Assembly: GCF_010119245.1 (NCBI RefSeq)
Contig: NZ_WNKG01000001.1
Span: 62,001-126,000, forward strand
Length of the DNA: 64,000 nt
DNA from: Cyclobacterium salsum
GTDB taxonomy: Bacteria > Bacteroidota > Bacteroidia > Cytophagales > Cyclobacteriaceae
Direction of reading: 5' to 3'
How positions within the stretch are numbered: position 1 is the stretch's first letter; every line of letters begins with the position of its first letter. Both the position numbers and the translations under genes were made by a program. The notes below the pieces were generated by a model that saw nothing but the letters and a program-made list of their open reading frames with translations, made no database searches and was not told the DNA's origin. Positions 35,674 through 45,301 of this stretch are shown in pieces.

Positions 35674-36447
35674 ATGAAACATTTAAAAAAGCGTTTAAAA
35701 TCCGGAGAAACATTAATTGGTTGCTGGTTAAATTTAGGGAGTTCCTTAACGGCTGAGATAGTCGGTTTATCGGGATTTGACTGGGTGCTGATAGATCTGG
35801 AGCATGGTGCAGGAGAACCACAGGACCTGCTGCATCACCTTCAGGCACTCGAACACACGGCGGCAGCACCCATTGTACGGGTAGAAAGCTACCAGAAAGA
35901 ACGGATTCATCGAGTCCTGGACCTGGGGGCAGAAGGGGTGATGTGTCCACGAATTTTTACCGCAGAAGAAGCCCAAAAAGCCGTAAAAGGGATCCACTAC
36001 CCTCCGATAGGCATTCGCGGAGTGGCCAAAATGGTTCGGGCTACCGGTTTTGGGAAGGATTTTGACGCTTACAAATCCGGCACCAGCGACGCTTTGGTTG
36101 GGATCATCCAAATTGAAACGGCAGAGGCTTTGGAAGAACTCGATGAGATAGCCAACACCCCGGGCGTGGATGTACTCTTTATCGGTCCGGCTGACCTTAC
36201 CGTGGCCTTGGGAATTGATGGGGACCTGAACCATCCGTTATTTATAGAAGCGGTGGATCGGATTGTTACCGCTGCTAAAAACGCTTCCAAGGCAGTGGGC
36301 ATTTTGATCTTTGATCCAAACGATTTCAAGAAGTATCAGGACCTGGGAATACAGTTAATAGCCTGTGGATCGGATGCCACCTTTGTTGCCTCAGGAGCCC
36401 GTGACCTGCAACGCAAATTAAGCCAATTAAAAACGTCCGCCACATGA
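35674..36447 (+). CDS. HpcH/HpaI-family class II aldolase (keto-deoxy sugar-acid aldolase)
   Basis: The 257-residue metal-dependent aldolase shows IGCWLNLGSSLTAEIVG, VLIDLEHGA with the catalytic His, VRVESY with the substrate Arg, GVMCPRIFTAEEAQKAV, and IGPADLTVALG, characteristic of 2-keto-3-deoxy-L-rhamnonate/5-keto-4-deoxy-glucarate aldolases. In the context of glucarate dehydratase and a GarR-like reductase it most likely splits 5-keto-4-deoxy-D-glucarate into pyruvate and tartronate semialdehyde. It overlaps the following permease gene by four bases. No export signal. Confidence 0.88.
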   Translation: MKHLKKRLKSGETLIGCWLNLGSSLTAEIVGLSGFDWVLIDLEHGAGEPQDLLHHLQALEHTAAAPIVRVESYQKERIHRVLDLGAEGVMCPRIFTAEEAQKAVKGIHYPPIGIRGVAKMVRATGFGKDFDAYKSGTSDALVGIIQIETAEALEELDEIANTPGVDVLFIGPADLTVALGIDGDLNHPLFIEAVDRIVTAAKNASKAVGILIFDPNDFKKYQDLGIQLIACGSDATFVASGARDLQRKLSQLKTSAT

Positions 36448-37877
36448 TGCAGGATCCATTTATCATTTTACTGATAGGAATGTTGATGGTGGTTGGAGGG
36501 ATTATTGGGGGAAAACTCAACCCGTTTATTGCCCTGCTACTGGCGGCTTTGGTGGTAGCCTGGATGACCCCTACAGAGGCTATCCGGGAATTTGCCCTTA
36601 GCAAAGGCCAATCCGAATCTGCCGCCAATGCATTAGCCTATACCTCTATTGGAGAAAGGATAGCGGATGCTTTTGGTAGTACTGTCGGCAAGATCGGGAT
36701 ATTGATAGCTATGGCCGCCATTATTGGAAAATCCATGCTTATGAGTGGGGCGGCAGAGCGCATTGTACGATCAATTCTTGGACTTACAGGAGAAAAAAAT
36801 GCGCCGCTGGCCTTTTTGAGCGGTAGTTTCTTTCTGGGAATCCCGGTTTTTTTCGATACGGTTTTTTACCTCATGATTCCCCTGGCCAAAGCCATGGCCA
36901 TGAGACTGAAGAAAAGTTACCTCCTGCTGGTCCTTTGCATTACGGCAGGAGCTGCCATGGCTAACTCCCTGGTTCCCCCAACCCCCGGGCCCCTGTTTCT
37001 CATTGCCGAAATGAACATTCCCATCGGTATGATGATGGTGGGAGGCTTTCTGGTTGGATTGGTGACCATTGCTGCGGGGTACGTTTTCGCCGTTTGGGCA
37101 AATAAAAGGAACGAGATACCCCTGCGGGACTCGCTGGATGCCCCCCTGAGTGAAATCAAATCCTTGGCGGATAGACCAAAATCCCAATTACCATCCCTGG
37201 GGCTGGCGGCCTCACCGATTTTGGTTCCGTTGCTGCTCATTACCGGAAGTGCTTCTATCAGCACTTTCTGGGGAATCCATCCGGGAGAAGGTGCCTCTGC
37301 TTTTGTGGATAGCATTCATTTTCTAGGAGAAAAAAACATGGCTTTGATCCTGGGTGCATTGGCTGCTTTGTTGACGCTTTTTATTCGGCGTAGTAGGGAA
37401 GGTGGTGAAATGAAAGGAGCGGTTCAGGCAGCCTTGACCAGCGGCGGGGTAATTATCCTGATTACGGCCGCAGGGGGTGCCTTTGGAGCCATGCTTCAAC
37501 AAACCGGAATAAGTTTGAAAATTGCCAGCCTGACCCAGGGGTACCAGATGGCATTGATACCGCTGGCGTTTTTTATTACCGCCTTGGTCAGAACCGCCCA
37601 GGGTTCGGCCACGGTAGCCATGATCACCGCTTCCGGAATTTTATCCGGAATGTCTACGGCGGGCCTGGACTACCATCACCTTTACCTGGGGCTTTCGATT
37701 GCTTGTGGATCCAAACTCATTCCATGGATGAATGACAGTGGTTTTTGGATCGTGTGTAAAATGAGTAACCTCACTGAAAAGGAAGCTTTAAAAACCTTTT
37801 CGCCTTTGTTGACAATAATGGGACTGGTAGGCTTGATGACGATTATGGTTGCGGCCAGGCTCTTCCCATTGGTATAA
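36444..37877 (+). CDS. GntP-family sugar-acid:proton symporter
   Basis: The 477-residue inner-membrane permease has about 12-14 hydrophobic helices and the GntP family blocks, such as GIPVFFDTVFYLMIPLAKAMA, NSLVPPTPGPLFLIAEMN, AGGAFGAMLQQTGI and ALVRTAQGSATVAMITASG. Relatives carry gluconate, idonate or glycerate across the inner membrane. Start overlaps the aldolase stop (ATGA), so the two are translationally coupled and the transporter likely feeds the aldolase pathway. Confidence 0.92.
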   Translation: MMQDPFIILLIGMLMVVGGIIGGKLNPFIALLLAALVVAWMTPTEAIREFALSKGQSESAANALAYTSIGERIADAFGSTVGKIGILIAMAAIIGKSMLMSGAAERIVRSILGLTGEKNAPLAFLSGSFFLGIPVFFDTVFYLMIPLAKAMAMRLKKSYLLLVLCITAGAAMANSLVPPTPGPLFLIAEMNIPIGMMMVGGFLVGLVTIAAGYVFAVWANKRNEIPLRDSLDAPLSEIKSLADRPKSQLPSLGLAASPILVPLLLITGSASISTFWGIHPGEGASAFVDSIHFLGEKNMALILGALAALLTLFIRRSREGGEMKGAVQAALTSGGVIILITAAGGAFGAMLQQTGISLKIASLTQGYQMALIPLAFFITALVRTAQGSATVAMITASGILSGMSTAGLDYHHLYLGLSIACGSKLIPWMNDSGFWIVCKMSNLTEKEALKTFSPLLTIMGLVGLMTIMVAARLFPLV

Positions 37878-37904
37878 AATAAATGAGATAAACCCAATTG
37901 AGCT

Positions 37905-39065
37905 ATGAAAAATATCCTGAGAAATCTACAAAGAAGAAATTTTGTAAAAGTACTTGCTTCCGGAACAGCCGGTGCTTTTGCAAGCGCTTCGATGGCATTC
38001 GGATCACAGAATAAATCCGAACAGCAACTTAAAAATTCGGCCGCTACGCGAAAGGAGGTATTGATGAAGGTAGGCTGTCAATCCGGAGGGACCTCCGAGG
38101 AAAACCTGGCTTTCAAGGCGCGTCATGGGGTATACCATTTGGATGGAGGCATGCCTAAATTTATTGAGGGCAAGGGTTGGGACCTGGAAGATTCTTTAAA
38201 GAAACGGGAGGCCTGCGAAAAATACGGCATCCAACTCGATGCCTATCACCTTCCCTTATCGTCTGCTGGAATCGACCGGGTAATCATTCCCCATATCATG
38301 ATGGGAAAAAGCCCCGAAAGGGACCGGGAAATAGAGATGGTGCAGCAAATGATAGAAGTGGCCGCAAAAACAGGAGTGAAATTACTGAATTACAATACCA
38401 CCATCTTGCCCGTTTTGCGTACGGGAAGGACGATTGACCCCATGAGGGGAAATGCTTCCTACAGTACCTGGAACTACCAGGAGGCCTTACAGCGGGAACA
38501 GCAATTAACCAAAGCAGGCAGGGCAGATGCGGATGAAGTTTTCGAAAGAATTACGTATCTTTTGGATAGAATTATACCGGTAGCGGAGGAATACCAGGTC
38601 AAATTAGGAAATCACATCGCCGATCCACCGGTTCCGGACGCTTATAATGGTATCATGCGGTGGAACAGCCCCGAGGTTTTTGAGGGGATCAAACGATTTG
38701 CCCAGTTGTACGATAGTCCCTATCATGGCTTTAATTTCTGTATCGGTTCCATTGCAGAAGGGCTTCGGGATCCGAAAAATGAGATTTTTCCGATTATTGA
38801 TTGGGTGGGAAAAAGAAAGCAAATCTTCAATATCCACCTGAGGAATATTAAAGGAAATTTCAATAATTTTCAGGAAGTCTATCCAGATAATGGAGAAATG
38901 AATTTCTTTCACGTGATGCGGGCACTACGGGATGTGGAGTTTGACGGTATGGTGATGCCGGATCACGTTCCTCAGCACGAGGCAGAGGGAGCCGGTCTGC
39001 AAGCCTTTGCGTTTGCTTATGGCCATATTATCGGAATGCTACAAGCGTTAAAGGACGAAGCCTGA
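37905..39065 (+). CDS. Tat-exported UxuA-like (mannonate dehydratase superfamily) TIM-barrel protein
   Basis: The 386-residue protein starts with a twin-arginine-type signal (LQRRNFVKVLASGTAGAFASASMAFG). The mature TIM barrel resembles UxuA mannonate dehydratase: VAEEYQVKLGNHIADPPVP (aligned to the HPDDPP metal motif), GFNFCIGS with Cys279, FNIHLRNIKG and a final MPDH motif. The first metal motif is altered (NHIADPP), so activity may differ from mannonate dehydration. Secretion is unusual for UxuA, which is cytoplasmic in characterised bacteria. It lies 27 bp after the GntP-type permease. Confidence 0.78.
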   Translation: MKNILRNLQRRNFVKVLASGTAGAFASASMAFGSQNKSEQQLKNSAATRKEVLMKVGCQSGGTSEENLAFKARHGVYHLDGGMPKFIEGKGWDLEDSLKKREACEKYGIQLDAYHLPLSSAGIDRVIIPHIMMGKSPERDREIEMVQQMIEVAAKTGVKLLNYNTTILPVLRTGRTIDPMRGNASYSTWNYQEALQREQQLTKAGRADADEVFERITYLLDRIIPVAEEYQVKLGNHIADPPVPDAYNGIMRWNSPEVFEGIKRFAQLYDSPYHGFNFCIGSIAEGLRDPKNEIFPIIDWVGKRKQIFNIHLRNIKGNFNNFQEVYPDNGEMNFFHVMRALRDVEFDGMVMPDHVPQHEAEGAGLQAFAFAYGHIIGMLQALKDEA

Positions 39066-39123
39066 AAGCGGCTTATAGTTGAGGAGATGAATAAATTTTA
39101 GGAATAATAAACCATTAATTATT

Positions 39124-39999
39124 ATGAAGAAAGTAGGATTTATAGGTTTGGGAATTATGGGAAAACCCATGGCAATCAATTTAGTGAGTGCTGGCTATGA
39201 ATTGCTGGTACTGGAATCCAACAAATCCGCTGGCGACCTGACTCAAAAAGGTGCCAAGGCCTATTCAACCTGTAAAGAACTGGCAGCAAATTCAGAAATA
39301 GTGATCACGATGCTCCCGGATTCACCTGAAGTGAATGAAGTTGTATTTGGAACGGACGGGGTGCTGGAGGGCATCCGGTCGGGGAGTGTTTTTGTGGATA
39401 TGTCCACCATTGCACCTTCCACGGCCAGAGAAGTGGCGGTTGCCATGGAAGAGAAGGGAGTAGCTGCCCTGGACGCGCCGGTTTCCGGAGGTCAGGTTGG
39501 GGCTGAATCAGGCAACCTTTCCATCATGGTAGGCGGTGCCCAGCAAGCCTTTGATCAGGTAAAACCCTTGTTTGAGATCATGGGTAAAAGTGCCGTGCTG
39601 ATAGGGGAAGCCGGAGCCGGACAAATGACAAAGGCCTGCAATCAAATGATTGTAGGGATAACCATTCAGGCGGTTGCCGAATCCTTTGCCCTGGCCAAAA
39701 AAGCCGGCGTGAATCTGGAAAAAATGAGGGAAGCATTATTAGGGGGCTTTGCTCAAAGCCGTATATTGGACCTACATGGTCAGCGAATCATTGACCGGAA
39801 CTTCGAACCTGGATTTAAAATCAAACTCCACCGAAAGGACATGAACATTGCCCTGATGGCTGGCAAGGAATTTAAGGTACCCCTTTATGGCTCAGCATTG
39901 GTAGCGAGCCAAATGGATGCGGTGCTGGCTGCCGGATGGGATGAAAAAGACCATAGTTCATTGGCATTGCTAATGGAAAAAATGAGTGGCATTGAGTGA
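39124..39999 (+). CDS. 2-hydroxy-3-oxopropionate (tartronate semialdehyde) reductase-like
   Basis: The 291-residue beta-hydroxyacid dehydrogenase has the N-terminal dinucleotide motif GLGIMGKPMAINL, the substrate-binding DAPVSGGQVGAESGNLSIMVGG and the catalytic Lys170 in GQMTKACNQMI. The family also includes 3-hydroxyisobutyrate dehydrogenase, but the neighbours (class II aldolase and glucarate dehydratase) favour GarR: reduction of tartronate semialdehyde to D-glycerate. Cytoplasmic, no signal. Confidence 0.9.
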   Translation: MKKVGFIGLGIMGKPMAINLVSAGYELLVLESNKSAGDLTQKGAKAYSTCKELAANSEIVITMLPDSPEVNEVVFGTDGVLEGIRSGSVFVDMSTIAPSTAREVAVAMEEKGVAALDAPVSGGQVGAESGNLSIMVGGAQQAFDQVKPLFEIMGKSAVLIGEAGAGQMTKACNQMIVGITIQAVAESFALAKKAGVNLEKMREALLGGFAQSRILDLHGQRIIDRNFEPGFKIKLHRKDMNIALMAGKEFKVPLYGSALVASQMDAVLAAGWDEKDHSSLALLMEKMSGIE

Positions 40000-40026
40000 T
40001 CTTCCGCGACAAAAAGTAGTACTCCC

Positions 40027-41340
40027 ATGACGCATACCATATCAGGCAGCGGGCCGCGGATTCGGTCCATGCACATCACACCTATTGCCATCCAAGATCC
40101 ACCATTGCTCAATGCTGCCGGATTGCATGCGCCTTATGCCCTACGAACCATTGTGGAATTGGAAACGGAAGATGGCGTGACCGGGATCAGTGAAATTCCC
40201 GGTAATGAAGCCACCAATCAGGCCCTGGAGGAAGCTTCCAAATTAATTATTGGAAAAGACGTGTACCAATTGAATCAAATCCAAGGTGAGTTGGAGGCGT
40301 ATTTTGGTAAGGATTCAAGTGTAGACCGCGGAGACGCACCTTGGGACCAACGCAAGCTGGTCCATGTATTTTCTTCTTTGGAAGTGGCCTGCTTGGATTG
40401 TATCGGCAAATTGGTAAACCGCCCGGTGGTGGACCTTTTGGGCGGAAGGATGCGGGATGCGGTGCCCTTTGCTGCCTACCTGTTCTTTAAGTACGAGGGA
40501 GCCGGAGGGTCCTGGGGTTTTTCCAAAGACCCTACCGCCCGGGGTTGGGATGCCGCAAGACAGGAAGCGGCCGTTGATCCGGAAGGAATCGTAGATCAGG
40601 CCATTGCCATGTGCCAGGAATTTGGGTTCCAATCCATCAAGCTCAAAGGGGGAGCGTTTGAACCCGAGTTGGAAGTGGCTTGTATGCAGGCGCTTTATCA
40701 GGAATTTGGAAAATCAGCTCCCTTGCGCTTTGATCCCAATGCCATTTGGAAACTCGAAACCGCTTTGAAATTCGGCAAGGAAATGGAGCCCATTCTGGAG
40801 TACCTGGAAGACCCGGTCAGAGGACAGGAAAACATGGCCTGGCTCAGAGGACAGATTAAAACACCTCTGGCGACCAATATGTGCACCACTTCCTTTGATG
40901 AAATTCCCTCGTCCATCCAAATGGGTTCGGAGGATATCATCCTTAGTGACCATCATTTTTGGGGAGGATTAAAGGCTTCCATGGAACTTGCCAGGATTTG
41001 TAACGTTTTCGGCAGGGATTTATCGATGCATTCCAACAGTCACCTGGGAATTTCGCTTGCGGCTATGGTGCATTTAGGGGCCGCACTCCCAAACCTACGG
41101 TACGCACTGGACACGCATTATCCCTGGCAATCCGAGGAAGTGATAAAAGGCGGCCGTTTTGATTTTGAAAAGGGTGCTGTTGCCGTTCCTCCCGGCCCGG
41201 GATTGGGCGTGGAACTGGACAGGGAATCCCTGCAAAAACTGCATCAAAACTACCTGGACTGTGGTCTGAAGAAACGGGACGACCAAACAGAAATGCAGAA
41301 GGTGCATCCCGGCTGGACTTTTCAAAAAGTTCGTTGGTAA
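40027..41340 (+). CDS. gudD: Glucarate dehydratase (enolase superfamily)
   Basis: The 437-residue enzyme dehydrates D-glucarate (and L-idarate) to 5-keto-4-deoxy-D-glucarate. The catalytic set is intact: KLK (Lys205 and Lys207), RFDPNAIW with Asp236 and Asn238, LEDPV, ATNMCTT with metal-region Asn, SDHHFWGGL with the Asp of the dyad, and SMHSNSHLG with His335. The N-terminal capping segment (NAAGLHAPYALRTIVELETEDGVTG) also matches GlucD. No export signal, in contrast to the two other enolase-superfamily genes downstream. Confidence 0.93.
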   Translation: MTHTISGSGPRIRSMHITPIAIQDPPLLNAAGLHAPYALRTIVELETEDGVTGISEIPGNEATNQALEEASKLIIGKDVYQLNQIQGELEAYFGKDSSVDRGDAPWDQRKLVHVFSSLEVACLDCIGKLVNRPVVDLLGGRMRDAVPFAAYLFFKYEGAGGSWGFSKDPTARGWDAARQEAAVDPEGIVDQAIAMCQEFGFQSIKLKGGAFEPELEVACMQALYQEFGKSAPLRFDPNAIWKLETALKFGKEMEPILEYLEDPVRGQENMAWLRGQIKTPLATNMCTTSFDEIPSSIQMGSEDIILSDHHFWGGLKASMELARICNVFGRDLSMHSNSHLGISLAAMVHLGAALPNLRYALDTHYPWQSEEVIKGGRFDFEKGAVAVPPGPGLGVELDRESLQKLHQNYLDCGLKKRDDQTEMQKVHPGWTFQKVRW

Positions 41341-41381
41341 GACGCCACTACCTGTTTTTTGAAACATTTGACAATACATAA

Positions 41382-42329
41382 ATGAGAAGATATTACCTAT
41401 TTAGAGGGTTTGCTTTCCTTATTACACTGGCATTAGTCATGAGCCAGATTCAGGCCCAGCAGATTAGCAAAGAGCAAATGTTATTTTTAACGCCGGAATG
41501 GACTGGAGAGCGCTTTGAGGATGGGCGACCCAAGGTACCGGATTCCATTTTAGAACGGATGAAAGAAGTTACCCATGAGGAAGCCTGGGCAGTAATGAAA
41601 AATGAAGGCTATAAATACCAATATGCGGAGGGTTGGGAGACGATCAATCCGGATTCTGTCCTGATTGGCAGGGCATTGACGGCTACTTTCATGCCTGGCA
41701 GACCGGATATTCATGGTGCCATCGACAAGAGGGGCAAAGCAGAGGGAAAGAAGGGTCAAAATGCCTGGCCTGTAGACCTGCTGGTGCCGGGAGATGTGTA
41801 CGTGGCAGACCAATTTGGCCTACACATTGGTGGACCTACCATCGGTGATAACGTAGGAAATGCGATTTTTGCCAATTCCGGAAATGGCATTGTGTACGAT
41901 GGTGCCGTACGCGATATCAATGGGTTGAAGGAGATTGGCGGCTTTACTTCCTACTTTACAAGCTACCACCCATCCCATCACAATCAATCTGGGGATTTAA
42001 ATACCATGTTGGTAGGTATTAATACGCCTACTAAAATCAGGCAGGTTACGGTGATGGCGGGGGATGTGGTATTGGGAAGAGATGGTGCGGTTTCCTTTAT
42101 TCCGCCTCACCTGGCTGAAAAAGTCGTATTAACCTCTGAGATCGTCCGGCTTCGGGACATGTTTGGTCATCAACGAATACGGGATGGCGTGTACACAGCC
42201 GGGCAGATTGATACCCGCTGGGCCGATGAAATCGAAAAGGACTTTTCTCAATGGCTCAACGATCATATGGATGAATTGCCGGTTTCCAGGGAGCAAATTC
42301 AGGAAATATTGAAAAACAGAACCTGGTAG
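41382..42329 (+). CDS. Secreted RraA-family protein (aldolase-like), copy 1
   Basis: The 315-residue protein carries a Sec signal peptide (FAFLITLALVMSQIQAQ). The core matches the RraA/HMG-aldolase family: PGDVYVADQFG, IGDNVGNAIFANSGNGIVYDGAVRD with the conserved Arg-Asp pair, and VMAGDVVLGRDGAVSFIP. Family enzymes cleave 4-hydroxy-4-methyl-2-oxoglutarate-type substrates or decarboxylate oxaloacetate. N- and C-terminal extensions (starting ISKEQMLFLTPEWTGERF and ending SREQIQEILKNRTW) recur in the paralogue at 45302, so they define a subgroup. Secretion is unusual for the family. Confidence 0.83.
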   Translation: MRRYYLFRGFAFLITLALVMSQIQAQQISKEQMLFLTPEWTGERFEDGRPKVPDSILERMKEVTHEEAWAVMKNEGYKYQYAEGWETINPDSVLIGRALTATFMPGRPDIHGAIDKRGKAEGKKGQNAWPVDLLVPGDVYVADQFGLHIGGPTIGDNVGNAIFANSGNGIVYDGAVRDINGLKEIGGFTSYFTSYHPSHHNQSGDLNTMLVGINTPTKIRQVTVMAGDVVLGRDGAVSFIPPHLAEKVVLTSEIVRLRDMFGHQRIRDGVYTAGQIDTRWADEIEKDFSQWLNDHMDELPVSREQIQEILKNRTW

Positions 42330-42409
42330 AAAAAGGCAGCATTTAGGATTGAAATTTTCAGGGATTTCCAATCAGTTAACAAAATGAATTAACCCAAAAT
42401 AATTTATAG

Positions 42410-43687
42410 ATGAAAAAAAATGTTGACCGAAGGTCTTTTTTATCCAAAACGGCCCTGGCGGGCCTGACAGGCAGTGCCGTTTTTGCCAATTTTGGTTCCG
42501 GGCTGGCTGCTGCCGTTGAAACCATGCCGCAGGCCTCCAACCCTTCTGATTTAAAAATCACGGATGTCAAATGTGGATTTGTCAGAGGGGCGCTCTATGT
42601 AAAAGTGTATACCAATCAGGATGTTTGGGGATGCGGGGAAGCAGTGGATGCCATACACGGAACCTATCACCTGGTTAAGCGCCTGGGAAACCAGATAAAG
42701 GGGCAAAATCCACTAAACCCAAACCGCCTCGCCGAGCAACTCCGAAAGGGAGCCTTTTTTGGAGGAGCTCAATCCGGCGTGTTCGTGGCGGTGCTCACAG
42801 CCATTGAAACCGCTCTTTGGGACATTACAGGAAAGGTTTTCGGTGTTCCGGTGTATCAACTTTTGGGAGGTAAATTCCGTGACAAAATACGTGTTTACTG
42901 CGATACGGCCCTCTATACGGCTACTAATCCCAGCCCGGAAGATTATGCACAGGCAGCCAGAGGAGCGGTGGACCGGGGCTATACGGCCGTTAAATTTGAT
43001 GTGGATGATGGGAGGGATCCCAATAAGTACGACCGGTTCAATTGGACGGCCAGTCCCATGGAGATTGATCGTATGTATCAGGCCATAGCGGCAGTACGTG
43101 ATGAGGTAGGTCCAACCATTGATATTTGTGTGGACATGCATGGACGCTACGACTTTATCACAGGGGTGAAAATGGCCAGAATGTACGAGGACCTGGACTT
43201 GATGTGGTTGGAGGAACCCATTCCGGCCGATAATCCGGATCTTTACCAGAACCTTACCCAACAGACCTCTACTCCAATCTGTACCGGTGAAAATGTCTAC
43301 TTGGCCTATGGTTTTGTGAATCTCCTCAGTCAGGGTGGTGTGGATATTATCATGCCGGATATCCAAAAAGCGGGAGGGTTGGGAGAAGCTCAGCGAATCG
43401 CAAACTTGTCCAATCTATATTACGTGCCTTTCAGTCCTCACATGGTAGCCTCGTTTCTAGGAGCCATGGCTTCCTGCCATGTATGTGCTTCGGTTCCCAA
43501 TTTTCAAATTATGGAATGGCAGATCTACATGGACACCGATCAGCTATGGCAAGATATAGTGACCTATGATGGTCCAAGGACGGAAAATGGATTCATCACC
43601 TTATCCGAAAAACCAGGAATAGGAGTGGAGATCAATGAAGAAGGAATGAAAAAATACGCGGTGAAAGATGTACCCTTTTTTGAATAA
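42410..43687 (+). CDS. Tat-exported enolase-superfamily acid-sugar dehydratase (galactonate/gluconate-dehydratase-like)
   Basis: The 425-residue protein begins with a clear Tat signal (DRRSFLSKTALAGLTGSAVF). The mature mandelate racemase/muconate lactonizing fold shows Asp242-x-His244 (VDMHGR), Glu268 (WLEEP), Glu294 (TGENVY) and His344 (FSPHMVAS), the metal and acid/base set of the D-galactonate dehydratase type. It should dehydrate an aldonic acid to a 2-keto-3-deoxy acid. Export of an acid-sugar dehydratase to the periplasm is not the usual case and links it to the RraA-like and UxuA-like exported neighbours. Confidence 0.85.
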   Translation: MKKNVDRRSFLSKTALAGLTGSAVFANFGSGLAAAVETMPQASNPSDLKITDVKCGFVRGALYVKVYTNQDVWGCGEAVDAIHGTYHLVKRLGNQIKGQNPLNPNRLAEQLRKGAFFGGAQSGVFVAVLTAIETALWDITGKVFGVPVYQLLGGKFRDKIRVYCDTALYTATNPSPEDYAQAARGAVDRGYTAVKFDVDDGRDPNKYDRFNWTASPMEIDRMYQAIAAVRDEVGPTIDICVDMHGRYDFITGVKMARMYEDLDLMWLEEPIPADNPDLYQNLTQQTSTPICTGENVYLAYGFVNLLSQGGVDIIMPDIQKAGGLGEAQRIANLSNLYYVPFSPHMVASFLGAMASCHVCASVPNFQIMEWQIYMDTDQLWQDIVTYDGPRTENGFITLSEKPGIGVEINEEGMKKYAVKDVPFFE

Positions 43688-43690
43688 CTA

Positions 43691-45196
43691 ATGAGCAACC
43701 ACAAAACCCAAAATACCATGAAACCAAGCAATAACCCCAAATTCAAAGAACTGTTTTCCTTACCGGGCATGCCAAAAAACAAACCGGAAACGGTTACGGC
43801 TGGTTTGCCCAAAAATATAATTCCACCAAGGCGGGATTTTCTTCAAAAGGCCGGATTGGGTGGCCTGGGGCTGGGCGCGTTTATGTTCAGTCCCATAGAG
43901 GAAACCCTTGCCCGTTCTACTGAAAAAGTGAATCGGTATTCCAGCCCTTCCGATTTGCGCATTACCGATTTGAGGATAGCAGAAGTAGCGGGGGCACCCA
44001 TGCGATGCCCTATTATCCGGATCGATACCAACCAGGGCATTTACGGATTAGGTGAAGTAAGGGATGGAGCCAGTGCCCGGTATGCTTTGGTACTCAAAAG
44101 TAGGATTTTGGGTGAAAACCCCTGTCAGATTGAGCGATTATTCAAAAGAATCAAGTTGTTTGGAAACCACGCCCGACAGGCAGGTGGGGTTTGCGCCATT
44201 GAAATGGCATTGTGGGACCTGGCAGGAAAAGCTTATAATGTGCCCATTTACCAGATGCTGGGCGGTAAATATCGGGATGCTATCCGCTTGTACTCGGATA
44301 CCACCCAATCTAACGATCCGGAGGTTTTTGCCGAAAGACTCAAAGGCAGGGTGGACAAAGGGTATACGTTTTTAAAGATGGATTTTGGGGTGCAAATGGT
44401 AAGAGACAATGAGGGGTCGGTAGTCAACACTAAAGCCTTTGACAAAGGAAACGCATGGTCTTCCGAATACGGTAGTTACGGCAGGACGGCACACCCCTTT
44501 ACCGGTGTGCAACTTACTGACAAAGGTATTCAGGAAATGGTGGCCTATGTGGCAGCAGTCAGAAATAAAGTAGGATACGACATACCGCTGGCGGCTGATC
44601 ATTTTGGGCACTTTGATTACAAAGAGTGCATTCGGCTTGGTGAGGCGCTGGAGCCATACAGGTTGGCCTGGCTGGAGGACATGGTGCCCTGGTTTTATAC
44701 CGAAAAATGGAAACAAATAACCGATGCCATCAAAACGCCTACGCTAACGGGCGAGGATATTTTTCTTAAAGAAGAATTTATTAAACTCATTGATGCACGG
44801 GCGATCGACATGATTCAACCGGATCTCGCTTCCTCTGGGGGCATTCTGGAAACCAAGAAGATCGGAGATTATGCGGAGGAGCGAGGCATCCCCATGGCGA
44901 TGCATTTTGCCGGTACCCCGGTATCCTTTATGGCTAATATTCATTGCGCAGCAGCTACCGAAAACTTCATCTCGCTAGAGCATCACTCAGTCGACATACC
45001 CTGGTGGGAAGAGATGGTGAAAAATATTCCGAAACCGCTGGTGGTAGATGGATTTGCCAATGTTCCCGAAGGCCCGGGCTTGGGTGTGGAATTAAATGAA
45101 GATGTTATAAAAGAGCATTTGGTAGAAGGTACAGAGTACTTTGCGCCGACAGAGGAATGGAATACCGACCGCTCAAACGATCGCTGGTGGAGCTAA
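43691..45196 (+). CDS. Tat-exported divergent enolase-superfamily protein
   Basis: The 501-residue protein has a long polar N-terminal region before a Tat motif (PPRRDFLQKAGLGGLGLGAFMF at residues ~40-60); ATG 43721 is an alternative start. Mature metal ligands appear to be Asp303 (ADHFGHFD), Glu329 (WLEDM) and Glu355 (TGEDIF), with His405 in AMHFAGTPV. The usual catalytic His of the D-x-H motif is Phe305, so its chemistry should differ from its upstream neighbour, three bp away. An insertion of about 40 residues lies near 225-265. Specific substrate unknown. Confidence 0.82.
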   Translation: MSNHKTQNTMKPSNNPKFKELFSLPGMPKNKPETVTAGLPKNIIPPRRDFLQKAGLGGLGLGAFMFSPIEETLARSTEKVNRYSSPSDLRITDLRIAEVAGAPMRCPIIRIDTNQGIYGLGEVRDGASARYALVLKSRILGENPCQIERLFKRIKLFGNHARQAGGVCAIEMALWDLAGKAYNVPIYQMLGGKYRDAIRLYSDTTQSNDPEVFAERLKGRVDKGYTFLKMDFGVQMVRDNEGSVVNTKAFDKGNAWSSEYGSYGRTAHPFTGVQLTDKGIQEMVAYVAAVRNKVGYDIPLAADHFGHFDYKECIRLGEALEPYRLAWLEDMVPWFYTEKWKQITDAIKTPTLTGEDIFLKEEFIKLIDARAIDMIQPDLASSGGILETKKIGDYAEERGIPMAMHFAGTPVSFMANIHCAAATENFISLEHHSVDIPWWEEMVKNIPKPLVVDGFANVPEGPGLGVELNEDVIKEHLVEGTEYFAPTEEWNTDRSNDRWWS

Positions 45197-45301
45197 AGAG
45201 CCGCAATAATAACTAACCTCTCCTGTAAATTAGCTAGTGGGCGGGTTGTTTTATTACGTTCTTTTCCACAACTTGAATTTAAAAAACCAATTAAATCGAA
45301 A

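Noticed and set aside
42713-43366. 217-codon open frame on the minus strand
   Set aside because: It is fully antisense to the Tat-exported enolase-superfamily gene, which has clear catalytic motifs; the frame reflects its codon composition.
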